Notes: generated by a model not told the origin, from the sequence alone. Shown: positions 34,207 to 43,799, numbered from the stretch's first letter. The stretch is 64,000 nt of DNA from WLMZ01 sp037140375 (GCA_037140375.1 JBAXER010000005.1:1-64000), one strand, 5' to 3'. Numbers and translations: made by a program.

Positions 34207-34617
34207 ATGTCTGATCGCACTCTCGTCCTCCTCAAGCCCGATGCCGTCGAACGCGGTTTGATCGGCCAGATCACCTCGCGTTTCGAGGCCAAGAACCTCA
34301 CTATCGCGGCGATGGAACTTCGTCAGCTCGACAGCGAGATTCTCGCTCGTCACTACGAAGAGCATCAGGGCAAGGGCTTCTACGGCGAACTCGTTGAGTT
34401 CATGTCCCGCGGACCAGTAGTTGCCATGGTCATCGAGGGTCCCGAAGACACATGGGAAGTCGTGCGCACACTTGTTGGCGCCACCAACCCTCGCAAGGCG
34501 GCCCCGGGCACCATTCGTGGCGACCTCGGCATCTTGTTCACCGAAAACTTGGTTCACGGCAGCGATTCACTCGAGTCGGCACAGCGCGAAATCGGCATTT
34601 TCTTCCCGAATCTGTAA
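34207..34617 (+). CDS. ndk: Nucleoside diphosphate kinase
   Basis: 136 aa from ATG 34207, the usual size. TLVLLKPDAVERGLIG opens the fold, RKAAPGTIRGD binds nucleotide, and the phosphorylated His117 is in NLVHGSDS. It equilibrates nucleoside di- and triphosphates. The ORF extends 21 codons further upstream, but the -10 box there and the family length favour 34207. Confidence 0.98.
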   Translation: MSDRTLVLLKPDAVERGLIGQITSRFEAKNLTIAAMELRQLDSEILARHYEEHQGKGFYGELVEFMSRGPVVAMVIEGPEDTWEVVRTLVGATNPRKAAPGTIRGDLGILFTENLVHGSDSLESAQREIGIFFPNL

Positions 34618-34677
34618 CAATCCGCGAGTCCGCTACGATGATCGGGAACGGCGCCGCCGCTTCGGAAGGTTTTTCCC

Positions 34678-35712
34678 ATGGCACGTAACAATCCGCTTGC
34701 CCTTGGCCGTGACCTTGCCATCGATTTGGGCACCGCGAACACGCTGATTTATGCGCGTGGGCAGGGCATCGTGCTCAACGAACCGTCAGTCGTGGCGCTC
34801 AACGTAAACGATGGTCGCCCAGTCGCAGTGGGCTTCGAAGCCAAGCGCATGATGGGCCGCACTCCTGGCCATATCAAAGTGGTGCGTCCACTGAAAGACG
34901 GCGTCATCGCCGACTTCGATGTGTGCGAAAAGATGCTGCGCTATTTCATTCAAAAGGTGCATGCCAGCAAGTGGAGCAAGCCGCGCATGGTGATCTGCGT
35001 TCCTTCGGGCATCACCGGAGTCGAGCAACGCGCCGTGCAAGATGCAGCCGAGTTTGCTGGTGCTCGCAAGCCCGTGCACATCATCGAAGAACCAATGGCT
35101 GCCGCTATCGGCGCCGACCTTCCGGTGCATGAACCCAGCGGCAACATGATCGTCGACATTGGTGGCGGCACCACCGAGGTCGCAGTGATTTCGCTCGGTG
35201 GCATCGTTACCGCTCAGTCGGTTCGAGTCGCTGGCGACGAACTCGACGACGCCATCTTGCAGTACCTCAAAAAGGAGTTCTCGCTGGCCGTTGGCGAGCG
35301 CACCGCCGAGGAAATCAAGATCCATATGGGATCTGCGTGGCCGCTCGACATCGAGCTCACCGCCGACATTCGTGGCCGCGACCTCATCAGCGGCCTACCA
35401 CGCACGCTCGAGATCACCACCGAGCAGGTGCGCGAAGCCATCGCCGAGCCGGTTTCTGCCATTGTTGACGCCGTGAAGACCACGCTCGACAAAACACCCC
35501 CCGAGTTGGCAGCCGACATCATGCAGCAAGGCATCACCATTACTGGTGGCGGCGCCTTGCTTGCTGGTCTCGATCAGCGCTTGTCACACGAAACGGGTAT
35601 GCCCATTCATATCGCTGCAGAGCCGCTGTACAGCGTTGTTATCGGCTCCGGACGTGCGCTCGAGAACATCGACGCGATGCGCGGCTTGCTGTCACAGAGT
35701 GGCGACGACTAG
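34678..35712 (+). CDS. mreB: Rod-shape-determining actin homologue MreB
   Basis: 344 aa. Actin-fold phosphate loops are DLAIDLGTANTLIYARG and MIVDIGGGTTEVAVISLGG, with the adenosine motif ITGGGALLAGLD. GGAAGG lies ten bases before the ATG. MreB filaments on the inner membrane direct lateral wall synthesis with MreC, MreD, RodA and PBP2, all encoded immediately downstream, so the organism is probably rod-shaped. Confidence 0.98.
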   Translation: MARNNPLALGRDLAIDLGTANTLIYARGQGIVLNEPSVVALNVNDGRPVAVGFEAKRMMGRTPGHIKVVRPLKDGVIADFDVCEKMLRYFIQKVHASKWSKPRMVICVPSGITGVEQRAVQDAAEFAGARKPVHIIEEPMAAAIGADLPVHEPSGNMIVDIGGGTTEVAVISLGGIVTAQSVRVAGDELDDAILQYLKKEFSLAVGERTAEEIKIHMGSAWPLDIELTADIRGRDLISGLPRTLEITTEQVREAIAEPVSAIVDAVKTTLDKTPPELAADIMQQGITITGGGALLAGLDQRLSHETGMPIHIAAEPLYSVVIGSGRALENIDAMRGLLSQSGDD

Positions 35713-35733
35713 TCGTCACCAGTTCTCACTACT

Positions 35734-36771
35734 GTGCCCATCTATTCGGTCAGTCGCCGCCGCGCCATTGTGTTGTTGGTGCTGTCGTCAGTGCTGCTGC
35801 TCACTATCGACCTTCGCGGTAACCCCGTCATCGACGGTGCCCGCTCGTTGTTCGCCAGCGTGCTCTCGCCATTCGAAACGGCGGGGCGTGTTATCTCGAC
35901 CCCCCTTCGCAACGCATGGAATGGGGCCACGAGCTATCACGATCTCGAGCGTGAGAACGAACGCCTGCACGACGAGATCGCTCGCCAGCGAGGCGATCAA
36001 CTCACAGCGCGCGCCATCGTGTCTGAATACCAAGAACTGCTCACGCTCAACGGCCTCACCGCGCAGTACCCAACGGTCACGGCTCGCGTGGTGGGCGCTT
36101 CGCCGGGCAACTTCAGCCAGACAGTCGAAATCGACCGCGGCAGCAACGACGGCATTCTGGTGGGCATGGTCGTGGTGAACAACGCTGGCCTCGTGGGCAA
36201 AATCACGACGGTCTACGACAACCGCAGCGTGGTGATGCTCGCCAACGATTCCGAGTATGCAATCGAGGCAAAGGTCTCGGCGGGCGGAGAACTGGTGTCG
36301 CCGTCAGCGGGCACGTCTACCTCGCTCAGCACGCCAACAACGCTGAACCCGTCGACCACAACGACGGCCGTCGGCTCGCCGCAGGTCGGTCTTGCGGCCA
36401 CGACCACGACCAGCACGGTGCCAGCGACAACAACGACCACTACTTCGCCGAAGCCCTCTGGGGTGACCACCACAACGGTTCGCGTCGACCAGCACGACAC
36501 GGGCGCCTTCGAAGGGCGAGGCAAGGGCCGTCTTCCAGCGATGAGGTTCGTGGCCGAAAGCGCCATCAGGGTTGGCTCCGTGGTGTCCACCACCGGTGGC
36601 TCGAAGAGCTTGGCGCCACCCGACATCATCATTGGCGAGGTCATCAACATCGTGCGTCGAGCTGGCTCGGCTGGGCCGTTGCTTGAGATCAGGCTTGCTG
36701 CGAACCTGGCGCAGTTGAACTTCGTGCAGGTCGTGCGGTACCGGCCACCATCAGAAGTCCCGCAAGGCTGA
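35734..36771 (+). CDS. mreC: Rod-shape-determining protein MreC with a Thr-rich insertion
   Basis: 345 aa from GTG 35734. One membrane helix (about residues 7-25), a coiled coil (HDLERENERLHDEIARQR) and the beta domain with NAGLVGKITTVYDNRSVV. Between the two halves of the beta domain, about residues 188-250, is a Thr/Ser/Pro-rich run (SPSAGTSTSLSTPTT, TTTTSTVPATTTTTT) that I do not expect in MreC. The conserved strands resume at DTGAFEGRGKG. It links MreB to periplasmic wall synthases. One base separates its stop from mreD. Confidence 0.95.
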   Translation: MPIYSVSRRRAIVLLVLSSVLLLTIDLRGNPVIDGARSLFASVLSPFETAGRVISTPLRNAWNGATSYHDLERENERLHDEIARQRGDQLTARAIVSEYQELLTLNGLTAQYPTVTARVVGASPGNFSQTVEIDRGSNDGILVGMVVVNNAGLVGKITTVYDNRSVVMLANDSEYAIEAKVSAGGELVSPSAGTSTSLSTPTTLNPSTTTTAVGSPQVGLAATTTTSTVPATTTTTTSPKPSGVTTTTVRVDQHDTGAFEGRGKGRLPAMRFVAESAIRVGSVVSTTGGSKSLAPPDIIIGEVINIVRRAGSAGPLLEIRLAANLAQLNFVQVVRYRPPSEVPQG

Positions 36772-36772
36772 C

Positions 36773-37297
36773 GTGGAAGCGCTTCTTCGTCGCCCAATCT
36801 TTCGGGTCGCTCCGGTAGCGCTGATGTTGATCGCGCTGCAGCGCGTAGCTATCGGCGACATCCGTTTTTGGGGTGTGGCTCCGCAGATCGTGCTTGCCTT
36901 TTGCGCGTCGGCTGGTATCGCCGGCGGCGCAGATCGCGGCGCCTGGATGGGCTTCGTAGTGGGGCTGATGTTCGACCTTGGCACCGGTTCATTGCTCGGT
37001 CAGCACGCCCTGGCCTACGGGTTGGCCGGCTACACGGCGGGCCTCGTGAATGTTGTGGCGGTCGACCCCCATTGGTGGCTCTCGATGCTGTTTGTGGGTC
37101 TTGGTAGCGCCGTGGGTGAGTTCACGGTTCCCGTGGTGAAGACATTCGTGAGCGATGGGGGATGGCACGGCGAACGGTTGTCGTCGATTCTGCCGGTCGT
37201 GGCGATCAGCAGCGCGATGCTGTCGTTCGTATTCATGCCGTTGGGTCGTTGGTCGTTAGCGATTCGAAAGAAGACCTGGAAGGCGCCAGCCGCATGA
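36773..37297 (+). CDS. mreD: Rod-shape-determining membrane protein MreD
   Basis: 174 aa from GTG 36773, one base after the mreC stop. About five hydrophobic segments and the motif GFVVGLMFDLGTGSLLGQHAL, with the Gly/Asp pattern usual in MreD. It is part of the elongasome between mreC and mrdA. Sequence conservation of MreD is low, so position supports the call. Confidence 0.93.
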   Translation: MEALLRRPIFRVAPVALMLIALQRVAIGDIRFWGVAPQIVLAFCASAGIAGGADRGAWMGFVVGLMFDLGTGSLLGQHALAYGLAGYTAGLVNVVAVDPHWWLSMLFVGLGSAVGEFTVPVVKTFVSDGGWHGERLSSILPVVAISSAMLSFVFMPLGRWSLAIRKKTWKAPAA

Positions 37298-37342
37298 CCA
37301 TGGCGCGCCCTACGTCGACCACGCACAGGCCAGAATGTCGCC

Positions 37343-39556
37343 ATGGCAGTTGACAAACGCGCGGCCCGGCTTGGGGCGCTAGCCCTCGTTGCGGTGGTGT
37401 TGCTCAGTGCTATCGGAGCTCGGCTGTGGTTCTTGCAAACGGTGCAGCGCGACGCCTTTCAGCAGCAGGTGTCAGTGAGCAAGACCCGCACCCAGTTGCT
37501 TGTGCCCGAGCGAGGTCGCATCTTCGATTCGGTGGGCCGAATCATCGCCGACAACCGGCGGGTGCTCACCGTCACGGTCGACCGTTCGATCATCCGCAAG
37601 AGCGCCAATCGCAACGAACTGTTTCTGCGCTTGTCTGGCTTGCTCGGCGTGTCGGTGCAAGAGATGGAGCTGCGCTACAAGAGCGGCCGTTACAGCAACT
37701 TCTTGCCGCTGCCGTTACGTGAAAACGTTCCCGAAGACCTGGTGCTGCAAATCGAGAGTCGCAGTGAGGATTACCCGGGGGTACGCGGCGACGAAGACTG
37801 GAGCCGGGTGTATCCGTTCGCTCCGCTGGCGAGCCACGTGATTGGTTATCTCGGTCTCATCCTGGATACGCAGGCGAAAGAGTACAAACAACTCGGATAT
37901 CTCAACAACGAATCCATTGGCCAGTTCGGTGTTGAAAAAAGCATGGAGACCACGTTGCACGGCTCGTGGGGCAAGGTGATCTACGAGGTCGATAGCACCA
38001 ACCATGTGGTGCGTGAGCTCAGTCGGGTCGAGCCCGTTGCGGGTAAGGACATTCAGCTCACGATCGATCTGAGAGTGCAGCAGTACGCCGAGCAAGCGCT
38101 GCAAACCGAGCTTCGTTTGCGTCGCGAAACCACCGACACGGCTCGCATGGCGCGCAACCCGCTCGACAAGTTGGGCAATCCAAAGTTCACCGGCGAAGCG
38201 TTTGTTGTCGACCCTGCTACGGGCGTCGAATACCTTCCGTACCCCTCGCCGGCCGGTTCTGTGGTGGTGATGGACCACGAGTCTGGCCAAGTGATTGCAA
38301 TGGCGAGTTATCCAACCTTCGACAATCGTTGGTTCAACGCTGGCATTAGCGGCGCGAAGTTCAAAGAACTGTTTCCCAACGATCAGGCCCACCCTGAGAA
38401 ATCGATTCTCGTGAATCGGGCAATTCAGGGCCAATACAACTTGGGCTCCACATTCAAGCCCTTTGTTGCCTATGCGGGCATGATGTCTGGCGTTGTCGCC
38501 CCCGACGAGTTGTACACCGACAAGGGCAGCTACAAGCTCGAGAGCATCGACCGCAGCGTCTGCAACACGGGAGTTCGCTGCGAGTACTTCAACGCCACCA
38601 ACGCCAATACTGGTCGGCCCAGTTCGTACGGGCCGGTCAGCGTCGAGTCAGCGTTGGCCATCTCGAGCGACGCGTTCTTCTACCGACTCGGCGAGCTCAC
38701 GTTCAAGGCCGGTCGCAGCCTGCTGCAAGACCAGGTGAAGAAGTTCGGTTTCGGCAGAGACTCGGGCATTGAGTTGCCCTTTGAGTTCGATGGTCGTGTC
38801 CCCGACACAGAGCTGAAGAAGCGTTTGGTCGAGTCAGGCAAACTCGCCAAAGGCGAGGTGCCTCGTCTGCTCGTTGGCGACAACGTGCAGACCTCTATTG
38901 GCCAGGGCCTCTTGGCCGCTTCGCCGCTACAACTCGCCAACGCGTACGCCACCTTGGCCAATGGCGGATTCTTGAATACGCCACACATTGTTCGCGCTAT
39001 CTATCAAGGTGGTGTCGCCGAGGTGTCGCCCGGTCTGGTCGATCTCACCCAGGGTGTGTTGATCACTGCCTACGACAAGGCCGACCTTGTCGAACAGATC
39101 GATCTGCCACCTGCCGTGAATGATCCCATCGTGGCCGGTCTGAAACGCGTGATCACGGGCAAAGGCGTGCGTTATCCATCCACCTTCTACCATGCAACCA
39201 CTGGCGAGACGCTCTTCAAGAACTATCCCTATAGCAAGCTCACCATCGTGGGTAAGACCGGTACAGCACAAGGCTTTGCGAGCAAGCCTTGGAACGACTC
39301 GTCGGCTTTTGCTGGCTTCAGCACCAATCCGTTCAAGCCGTACACCGTGGTGGCCTACCTCGAAAAGGCTGGCTTCGGCAGTAAGGCCGCGGCCCCCGTG
39401 GTGAAGTGTGTGTTCGAGGCATTGGCCGGTGCCATCAAGCTGGACCCAGTGGTGCCTTCTGATCCGCTCGATGTCACCTCGGCGCTACCAGCGCTGCCTG
39501 CTGAGTTGCGCTCAACGGCCTGCTTGCAGAATCCCATCGATCCGGTGCGCGACTAA
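37343..39556 (+). CDS. mrdA: Penicillin-binding protein 2, elongasome transpeptidase
   Basis: 737 aa, class B PBP. One N-terminal membrane anchor (about 12-30), a pedestal domain with PERGRIFDSVGRIIADNRR, then the transpeptidase with Ser369-x-x-Lys372 (GSTFKPF), the SSD motif in ALAISSDAFFY and Lys638-Thr-Gly (VGKTGTAQ). It cross-links peptidoglycan along the side wall. It overlaps rodA by one base (TAATG), fitting the obligate RodA-PBP2 pair. Confidence 0.97.
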   Translation: MAVDKRAARLGALALVAVVLLSAIGARLWFLQTVQRDAFQQQVSVSKTRTQLLVPERGRIFDSVGRIIADNRRVLTVTVDRSIIRKSANRNELFLRLSGLLGVSVQEMELRYKSGRYSNFLPLPLRENVPEDLVLQIESRSEDYPGVRGDEDWSRVYPFAPLASHVIGYLGLILDTQAKEYKQLGYLNNESIGQFGVEKSMETTLHGSWGKVIYEVDSTNHVVRELSRVEPVAGKDIQLTIDLRVQQYAEQALQTELRLRRETTDTARMARNPLDKLGNPKFTGEAFVVDPATGVEYLPYPSPAGSVVVMDHESGQVIAMASYPTFDNRWFNAGISGAKFKELFPNDQAHPEKSILVNRAIQGQYNLGSTFKPFVAYAGMMSGVVAPDELYTDKGSYKLESIDRSVCNTGVRCEYFNATNANTGRPSSYGPVSVESALAISSDAFFYRLGELTFKAGRSLLQDQVKKFGFGRDSGIELPFEFDGRVPDTELKKRLVESGKLAKGEVPRLLVGDNVQTSIGQGLLAASPLQLANAYATLANGGFLNTPHIVRAIYQGGVAEVSPGLVDLTQGVLITAYDKADLVEQIDLPPAVNDPIVAGLKRVITGKGVRYPSTFYHATTGETLFKNYPYSKLTIVGKTGTAQGFASKPWNDSSAFAGFSTNPFKPYTVVAYLEKAGFGSKAAAPVVKCVFEALAGAIKLDPVVPSDPLDVTSALPALPAELRSTACLQNPIDPVRD

Positions 39557-40719
39557 TGGCGTTTTCGGTGCTGAATCGCCGGCCTGACTCGGGCCTCGGC
39601 AATGTGCGCTCAAGTCCTGGAGACCCGAGTCGCAACGTCGACTGGGTGCTGCTGGTCGCCCAAGCGGCGCTCACAGTCATCGGATGCCTCACGGTGTATT
39701 CGGCTTCGCGTACGAAGGTCTCGAATCCGTATCTCTTCGCGACGCGCCAAGTGGTGTTCGTCATCATTTCGATCGGCGTGATGCTGCTCATCATGTCGCT
39801 CGACTACTCATGGCTCCGCGAGCGGGCACGCGCCTTTTACGTGGCAAGCCTGGTCAGCTTGGGTTTGATCTTCGTGTTGGCCAAGGTGAGCAACGGCGCT
39901 CAGCTCAGCTTCAGCGTGGGGCCGATCAACATTCAGCCCAGCGAACTGGCAAAGGTGGCAGTGTTGCTGGCGCTCGCAGCGTTTCTCAGCGAAGACAACA
40001 GCGATTCGGTGTCATACGAACGATTCGTGGGCGGGCTCTGGCTCGGCGGCATCCCGGTGGTGCTCATCATCTTGCAGCCAGACCTCGGGTCGGCGTCGGT
40101 ATTCGTGGTGTTGATGATGGGACTTCTGCTCGTAGCTGGAGCCCGTGCCAAGTACATCGCGATGATCACGGTCCTCGCAATCAGCACGCTTGCGGCTGCA
40201 TTCGTTACGCGGTTCGTGAGCGGCTATCAGACGATTCGAATCCGGGCATGGATGAGCCCCAACTCCTTAGACGATGCCCTGCAGCCATACATTTTTCAGG
40301 GTCGCAACGCATTGCGGGCCACGGCCACCGGCGGAATCACTGGCAAGGGTTGGTTGCTCGGACCCATCACCAACGCCAAGAGCGACATCCCGGTGCAATG
40401 GGCCGACTTCCCGTTTAGCGCCATCGCCGAACAATTCGGTTTGATTGGCTGCTCGGTGCTCATTGGGTTGTTTGCCGTAGCCCTGTTTCGAATATGGAGA
40501 ATTGCGCATCTATCCCGCGACATTTTGGGTACCTACATTTGCGCTGGCGTGTTCTCGATGCTGCTCTGGCAGATCTTCCAGAACATTGCAATGACCCTTG
40601 GACTGGTGCCGATTACGGGACTGCCGATGCCCTTTATCTCGTATGGAGGTTCGGGCATGGTGGCCTATTTTGTGATGTTCGGGCTGGTGCAGAGCGTGCA
40701 CATGCGCCGAATGCGGTAG
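39556..40719 (+). CDS. rodA: RodA, SEDS-family peptidoglycan glycosyltransferase
   Basis: 387 aa, about ten membrane segments. SEDS signatures: GAQLSFSVGPINIQPSELAK, ILQPDLGSASVF and the C-terminal GLPMPFISYGGSGMVAYF. It polymerises lipid II in concert with PBP2. A divisome FtsW is the alternative, but the mreBCD-mrdA context points to RodA. Confidence 0.96.
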   Translation: MAFSVLNRRPDSGLGNVRSSPGDPSRNVDWVLLVAQAALTVIGCLTVYSASRTKVSNPYLFATRQVVFVIISIGVMLLIMSLDYSWLRERARAFYVASLVSLGLIFVLAKVSNGAQLSFSVGPINIQPSELAKVAVLLALAAFLSEDNSDSVSYERFVGGLWLGGIPVVLIILQPDLGSASVFVVLMMGLLLVAGARAKYIAMITVLAISTLAAAFVTRFVSGYQTIRIRAWMSPNSLDDALQPYIFQGRNALRATATGGITGKGWLLGPITNAKSDIPVQWADFPFSAIAEQFGLIGCSVLIGLFAVALFRIWRIAHLSRDILGTYICAGVFSMLLWQIFQNIAMTLGLVPITGLPMPFISYGGSGMVAYFVMFGLVQSVHMRRMR

Positions 40720-41021
40720 CGCAATAGCTGCTTGTACCGCACGTTTAGACAGTGTTCACGTGTACGACTTGTTCGAAATGTCGATACCGTTCTCCAGCAA
40801 TATCGTCTTGCCGCGACCAACGTCGCTCCAAGACGTAGTGTTGCCCGCAACACACGTCGTCTGCTCTGCGTTCGGCGCAGCGGACAACAACAAGCAATCC
40901 GGGTGAATATTGCCCGTCAATGAGGTCGAAAGCGACGGCGCCGGTTGGGACGATTCCCACCTTGGGCAGCCGTTGCGGAACGCTCACCGGGATGGTGAGC
41001 GCACACGGAGGGAATACGTCC
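40720..41021 (+). promoter_or_regulatory. rodA-rne intergenic region, probable rne promoter and leader
   Basis: No gene is evident in these 302 bp; a frame open from 40920 into rne is not family-like. They hold a small hairpin (CTGCG-TTCGG-CGCAG, 40866-40880) and the hairpin at 40981-41001, followed by the rne ribosome-binding site GGAGGG. Confidence 0.5.
40981..41001 (+). promoter_or_regulatory. Hairpin directly upstream of the rne ribosome-binding site
   Basis: Perfect 8-bp stem CGCTCACC / GGTGAGCG with loop GGGAT, ending five bases before GGAGGG. It could modulate rne translation or be a target for RNase E feedback. Confidence 0.5.
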
Positions 41022-43085
41022 ATGGACGACATACGGGTCGAGAATCTCGACGAACCGGTACAGAAATCAGCTGAAACGGCCGCAGAAGCGCCCGATTCAA
41101 GCGCAGAAGATGTTTCAGAAGGCTCAGTTGTCGACGAAACAGGCCAAGAGCCCACGGTGCGACCAGTTCGCAAACGTCGTCGCGGCTCGCGTGGCGGCCG
41201 TGGTCGCTCAAAGTCGGGCGGCGGTCAAGGTTCTTCGGGCGACGCCGACGATTCCGATGGCGATGATGACGACGACTTCGACGACGAGAACGATGTCGAC
41301 AACGATGCCGATGGCGAAGCCGGTGATTCCGACTCCGACTCCGACACGTCAGAGGCGCCCGCTCCTGGCGCGCCCAAGGTTCAACGTCAGCAGAACCCAC
41401 CGCGACAAAAGCCGGCCGGCCAACAGCCCGGCGGCCAGCCTCGTGCACCGCAGCAGCCACGTCAGCCACGCACTGCTGTCGTAGCCGCCGACTCCGACGC
41501 CGACCCAGAATTGCCAGAGCGCGCATCCGAGGGCAAGCCCAGCGCCGAGGCCGCCGAGTCTGCTCTCGTTCGGCGACCACAGATTGGCGATACCCGCCCG
41601 GCCCCGCGCCCGGCATCCGCCGCTCCCGAGGCTGCCATCGAAGGCGCCACACCAAGCGCCGGGGCCAAGAAGAAGCGTCGGCGCACGCCCAAGGCCAAGG
41701 TCGCCTCGGCAACCGGCAACGTCTCATCGGGTGGCTCGCGCCAGAGCAGCGCCCAGCTCGATGCCGATCTGCTTGAGAAGCGGCGTGGTCGCGAGCGCAA
41801 CGGCCGTCCGGTCGGACGTTATTTGATGTGCGTGCAGGTACGCGACAACCTCACCCAAGTTGCAGTGCTCGAAGGCCGCAACCTCGTTGAGCACTACGTG
41901 AGCCAGCCGGCCGACGACGTCAGCCAGATTCACGGCAACATCTACGTCGGCAAGGTGCAAAACGTGCTGCCAGGCATGGAAGCAGCCTTTGTCGACATCA
42001 GCACGCCAAAGAACGCCGTGTTGTACCGCGGCGATGTGCAGTACGACCAAGAAGACATTGTCGAGGCTGGCAAAGACGCCCGCATCGAGAACATCCTCAA
42101 GGCCAAGCAGCTCATTGTGTGTCAGGTCACCAAGAACCCCATTGGGGCTAAGGGCGCTCGCCTCACTCAAGAAGTGTCGTTGCCCGGTCGCTTCGTGGTG
42201 CTTATTCCCAACTCAAAGACCTATGGCATCTCGAAGCGCTTGCCCGACGATGTGCGCAAGCGATTGCGCAACATCCTCGACCGGGTGAAGCCCGCCGAGC
42301 ATGGTCTCATCGTGCGCACCGCCGCCGAGAACGCATCCGAGCACGAGCTTCGCGCCGACATGACCCGTCTGCTCGATCAGTGGAACATCATTGAGGCCAA
42401 GGCCAAAAAGGCACAAGGCCCGGCGTTGCTCTACCGTGAACCCGAGCTTGCAGTACGCGTGATTCGCGAAGAGTTCAACGCCGAATATCGCGGTGTCATT
42501 ATCGACGACCAGCGCTTATTCGAAGACGTACGCGATTACGTCACGGCCTTCAACCCCGAGCTCGCCGACCGTGTCGAGTACTTCGACGCATCGCAAGAGG
42601 GCCTGCCCATCTACGAACGGTTCCACCTGCACGAACAGCTTCACAAGGCCCTCGACCGCAAGGTGTGGCTGCGCTCTGGCGGCTCATTGATCATCGAGCA
42701 CACCGAGGCGCTCACGGTCATCGACGTGAACACGGGCAAGAACGTGGGCACATCGAACTCGAATCTTGAAGCCACGGTGTTCCACAACAATCTCGAAGCT
42801 GCCGACGAAATTGCTCGTCAGCTCCGGTTGCGCGACATCGGCGGCATCATCGTGATCGACTTCATCGACATGGAGATTCGCGAGAACCGCCGTAAAGTGC
42901 TCGAAGCCTTCCGCGATGCTCTAGCCCGCGATAAGACCCGTACGCAGGTGTTCGACATCTCTGACCTCGGTCTTGTCGAGATGACCCGCAAACGAATCGG
43001 TGAAGGTCTGCTCACCAATTTCGCAGACCAGTGCCCGAACTGCGAAGGTCGTGGCGTGCTCGTTGATTTGGCGCTTTTGCAGTAA
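41022..43085 (+). CDS. rne: Ribonuclease E/G family endoribonuclease
   Basis: 687 aa from ATG 41022 (GGAGGG upstream). Residues 1 to about 270 are disordered: an Arg/Gly patch (KRRRGSRGGRGRSK), a long Asp-rich run near residue 80-110, then Pro/Gln-rich and Lys/Arg-rich segments. The catalytic core follows: S1 domain with IHGNIYVGKVQNVLPGMEAA, catalytic Asp568 (VIDVNTGKN) and Asp613 (VIDFIDM), and the zinc link CPNCEGRG at the very C-terminus. It starts mRNA decay and processes rRNA/tRNA. With the scaffold-like part at the N-terminus, it follows the actinobacterial rather than the E. coli layout. Confidence 0.96.
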   Translation: MDDIRVENLDEPVQKSAETAAEAPDSSAEDVSEGSVVDETGQEPTVRPVRKRRRGSRGGRGRSKSGGGQGSSGDADDSDGDDDDDFDDENDVDNDADGEAGDSDSDSDTSEAPAPGAPKVQRQQNPPRQKPAGQQPGGQPRAPQQPRQPRTAVVAADSDADPELPERASEGKPSAEAAESALVRRPQIGDTRPAPRPASAAPEAAIEGATPSAGAKKKRRRTPKAKVASATGNVSSGGSRQSSAQLDADLLEKRRGRERNGRPVGRYLMCVQVRDNLTQVAVLEGRNLVEHYVSQPADDVSQIHGNIYVGKVQNVLPGMEAAFVDISTPKNAVLYRGDVQYDQEDIVEAGKDARIENILKAKQLIVCQVTKNPIGAKGARLTQEVSLPGRFVVLIPNSKTYGISKRLPDDVRKRLRNILDRVKPAEHGLIVRTAAENASEHELRADMTRLLDQWNIIEAKAKKAQGPALLYREPELAVRVIREEFNAEYRGVIIDDQRLFEDVRDYVTAFNPELADRVEYFDASQEGLPIYERFHLHEQLHKALDRKVWLRSGGSLIIEHTEALTVIDVNTGKNVGTSNSNLEATVFHNNLEAADEIARQLRLRDIGGIIVIDFIDMEIRENRRKVLEAFRDALARDKTRTQVFDISDLGLVEMTRKRIGEGLLTNFADQCPNCEGRGVLVDLALLQ

Positions 43086-43132
43086 TCACAGGCTTGCGCC
43101 AGCCAGCCATTTGAAATGACCCCAACATCCCG

Positions 43133-43161
43133 TTGGTGTAGTCACCCAACGACGATAGGAT
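43133..43161 (+). promoter_or_regulatory. Predicted promoter of rplU-rpmA
   Basis: TTGGTG (43133-43138), a 17-bp spacer and TAGGAT (43156-43161). The -10 box ends ten bases before the rplU ATG, so the leader would be only a few bases. Confidence 0.5.
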
Positions 43162-43171
43162 CTCACCCGTT

Positions 43172-43483
43172 ATGTACGCAGTAATCGCAACCGGCGGTAA
43201 GCAGGAACGTGTCGCAGAAGGCCAGCAATTGCAGGTCGAGCTACTCGGGGCTGAAGACGGCGCCGACGTCTCCTTCACTCCTGTTCTGTTCGTCGACGGC
43301 GACTCAGTATTGGCTACACCTGCCGAGCTGAAAGGTGTCACCGTTACGGGCCGAGTCATCGGCACCGCAAAGGGACCCAAGATCGACGGTTTCACCTACA
43401 AGCGCCGCACGAACCAGCGCAAGCGCTACGGGCACCGTCAAAAGTACACCGTCGTCGAAATCACATCAATCGCAAAGGGCTGA
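43172..43483 (+). CDS. rplU: 50S ribosomal protein L21
   Basis: 103 aa, full length. It opens with YAVIATGGKQERVAEGQ and ends with the conserved KRRTNQRKRYGHRQKYTVV stretch that contacts 23S rRNA. It is followed three bases later by rpmA, the standard pairing. Confidence 0.98.
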   Translation: MYAVIATGGKQERVAEGQQLQVELLGAEDGADVSFTPVLFVDGDSVLATPAELKGVTVTGRVIGTAKGPKIDGFTYKRRTNQRKRYGHRQKYTVVEITSIAKG

Positions 43484-43486
43484 GCC

Positions 43487-43741
43487 ATGTCAAAGACAAA
43501 AGGTGGCGGGTCTACCCGCAACGGTCGTGATTCCAATGCACAGCGCCTCGGCGTCAAGGCATTTGGTGGATCGTCCATCACAGCCGGAACCATCTTGATC
43601 CGCCAGCGCGGCACTCGGTTCCACCCAGGCATCAACGTGGGCATCGGCAAGGACGACACCTTGTTCGCTCTCAAAGCTGGCAACGTGCAGTTCGGCGAGC
43701 GCCGTGGCCGTCGTGTCATCAACGTGATTGTCCCTGAGTAA
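43487..43741 (+). CDS. rpmA: 50S ribosomal protein L27
   Basis: 84 aa. SKTKGGGSTRNGRDSNAQRL and GGSSITAGTILIRQRGTRFH are L27 hallmarks. The N-terminus reaches the peptidyl-transferase centre and has no Firmicutes-type cleavable extension. The operon ends here with a terminator. Confidence 0.98.
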   Translation: MSKTKGGGSTRNGRDSNAQRLGVKAFGGSSITAGTILIRQRGTRFHPGINVGIGKDDTLFALKAGNVQFGERRGRRVINVIVPE

Positions 43742-43767
43742 ATCAGTTCTTCACTGAGTTCTTTCTG

Positions 43768-43799
43768 ACCCGGCCCTTGCGGCCGGGTTCAGTCGTTTT
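43768..43799 (+). terminator. Rho-independent terminator of rplU-rpmA
   Basis: 8-bp GC stem ACCCGGCC / GGCCGGGT with loop CTTGC (43768-43788), followed shortly by TTTT at 43796-43799. Confidence 0.8.
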
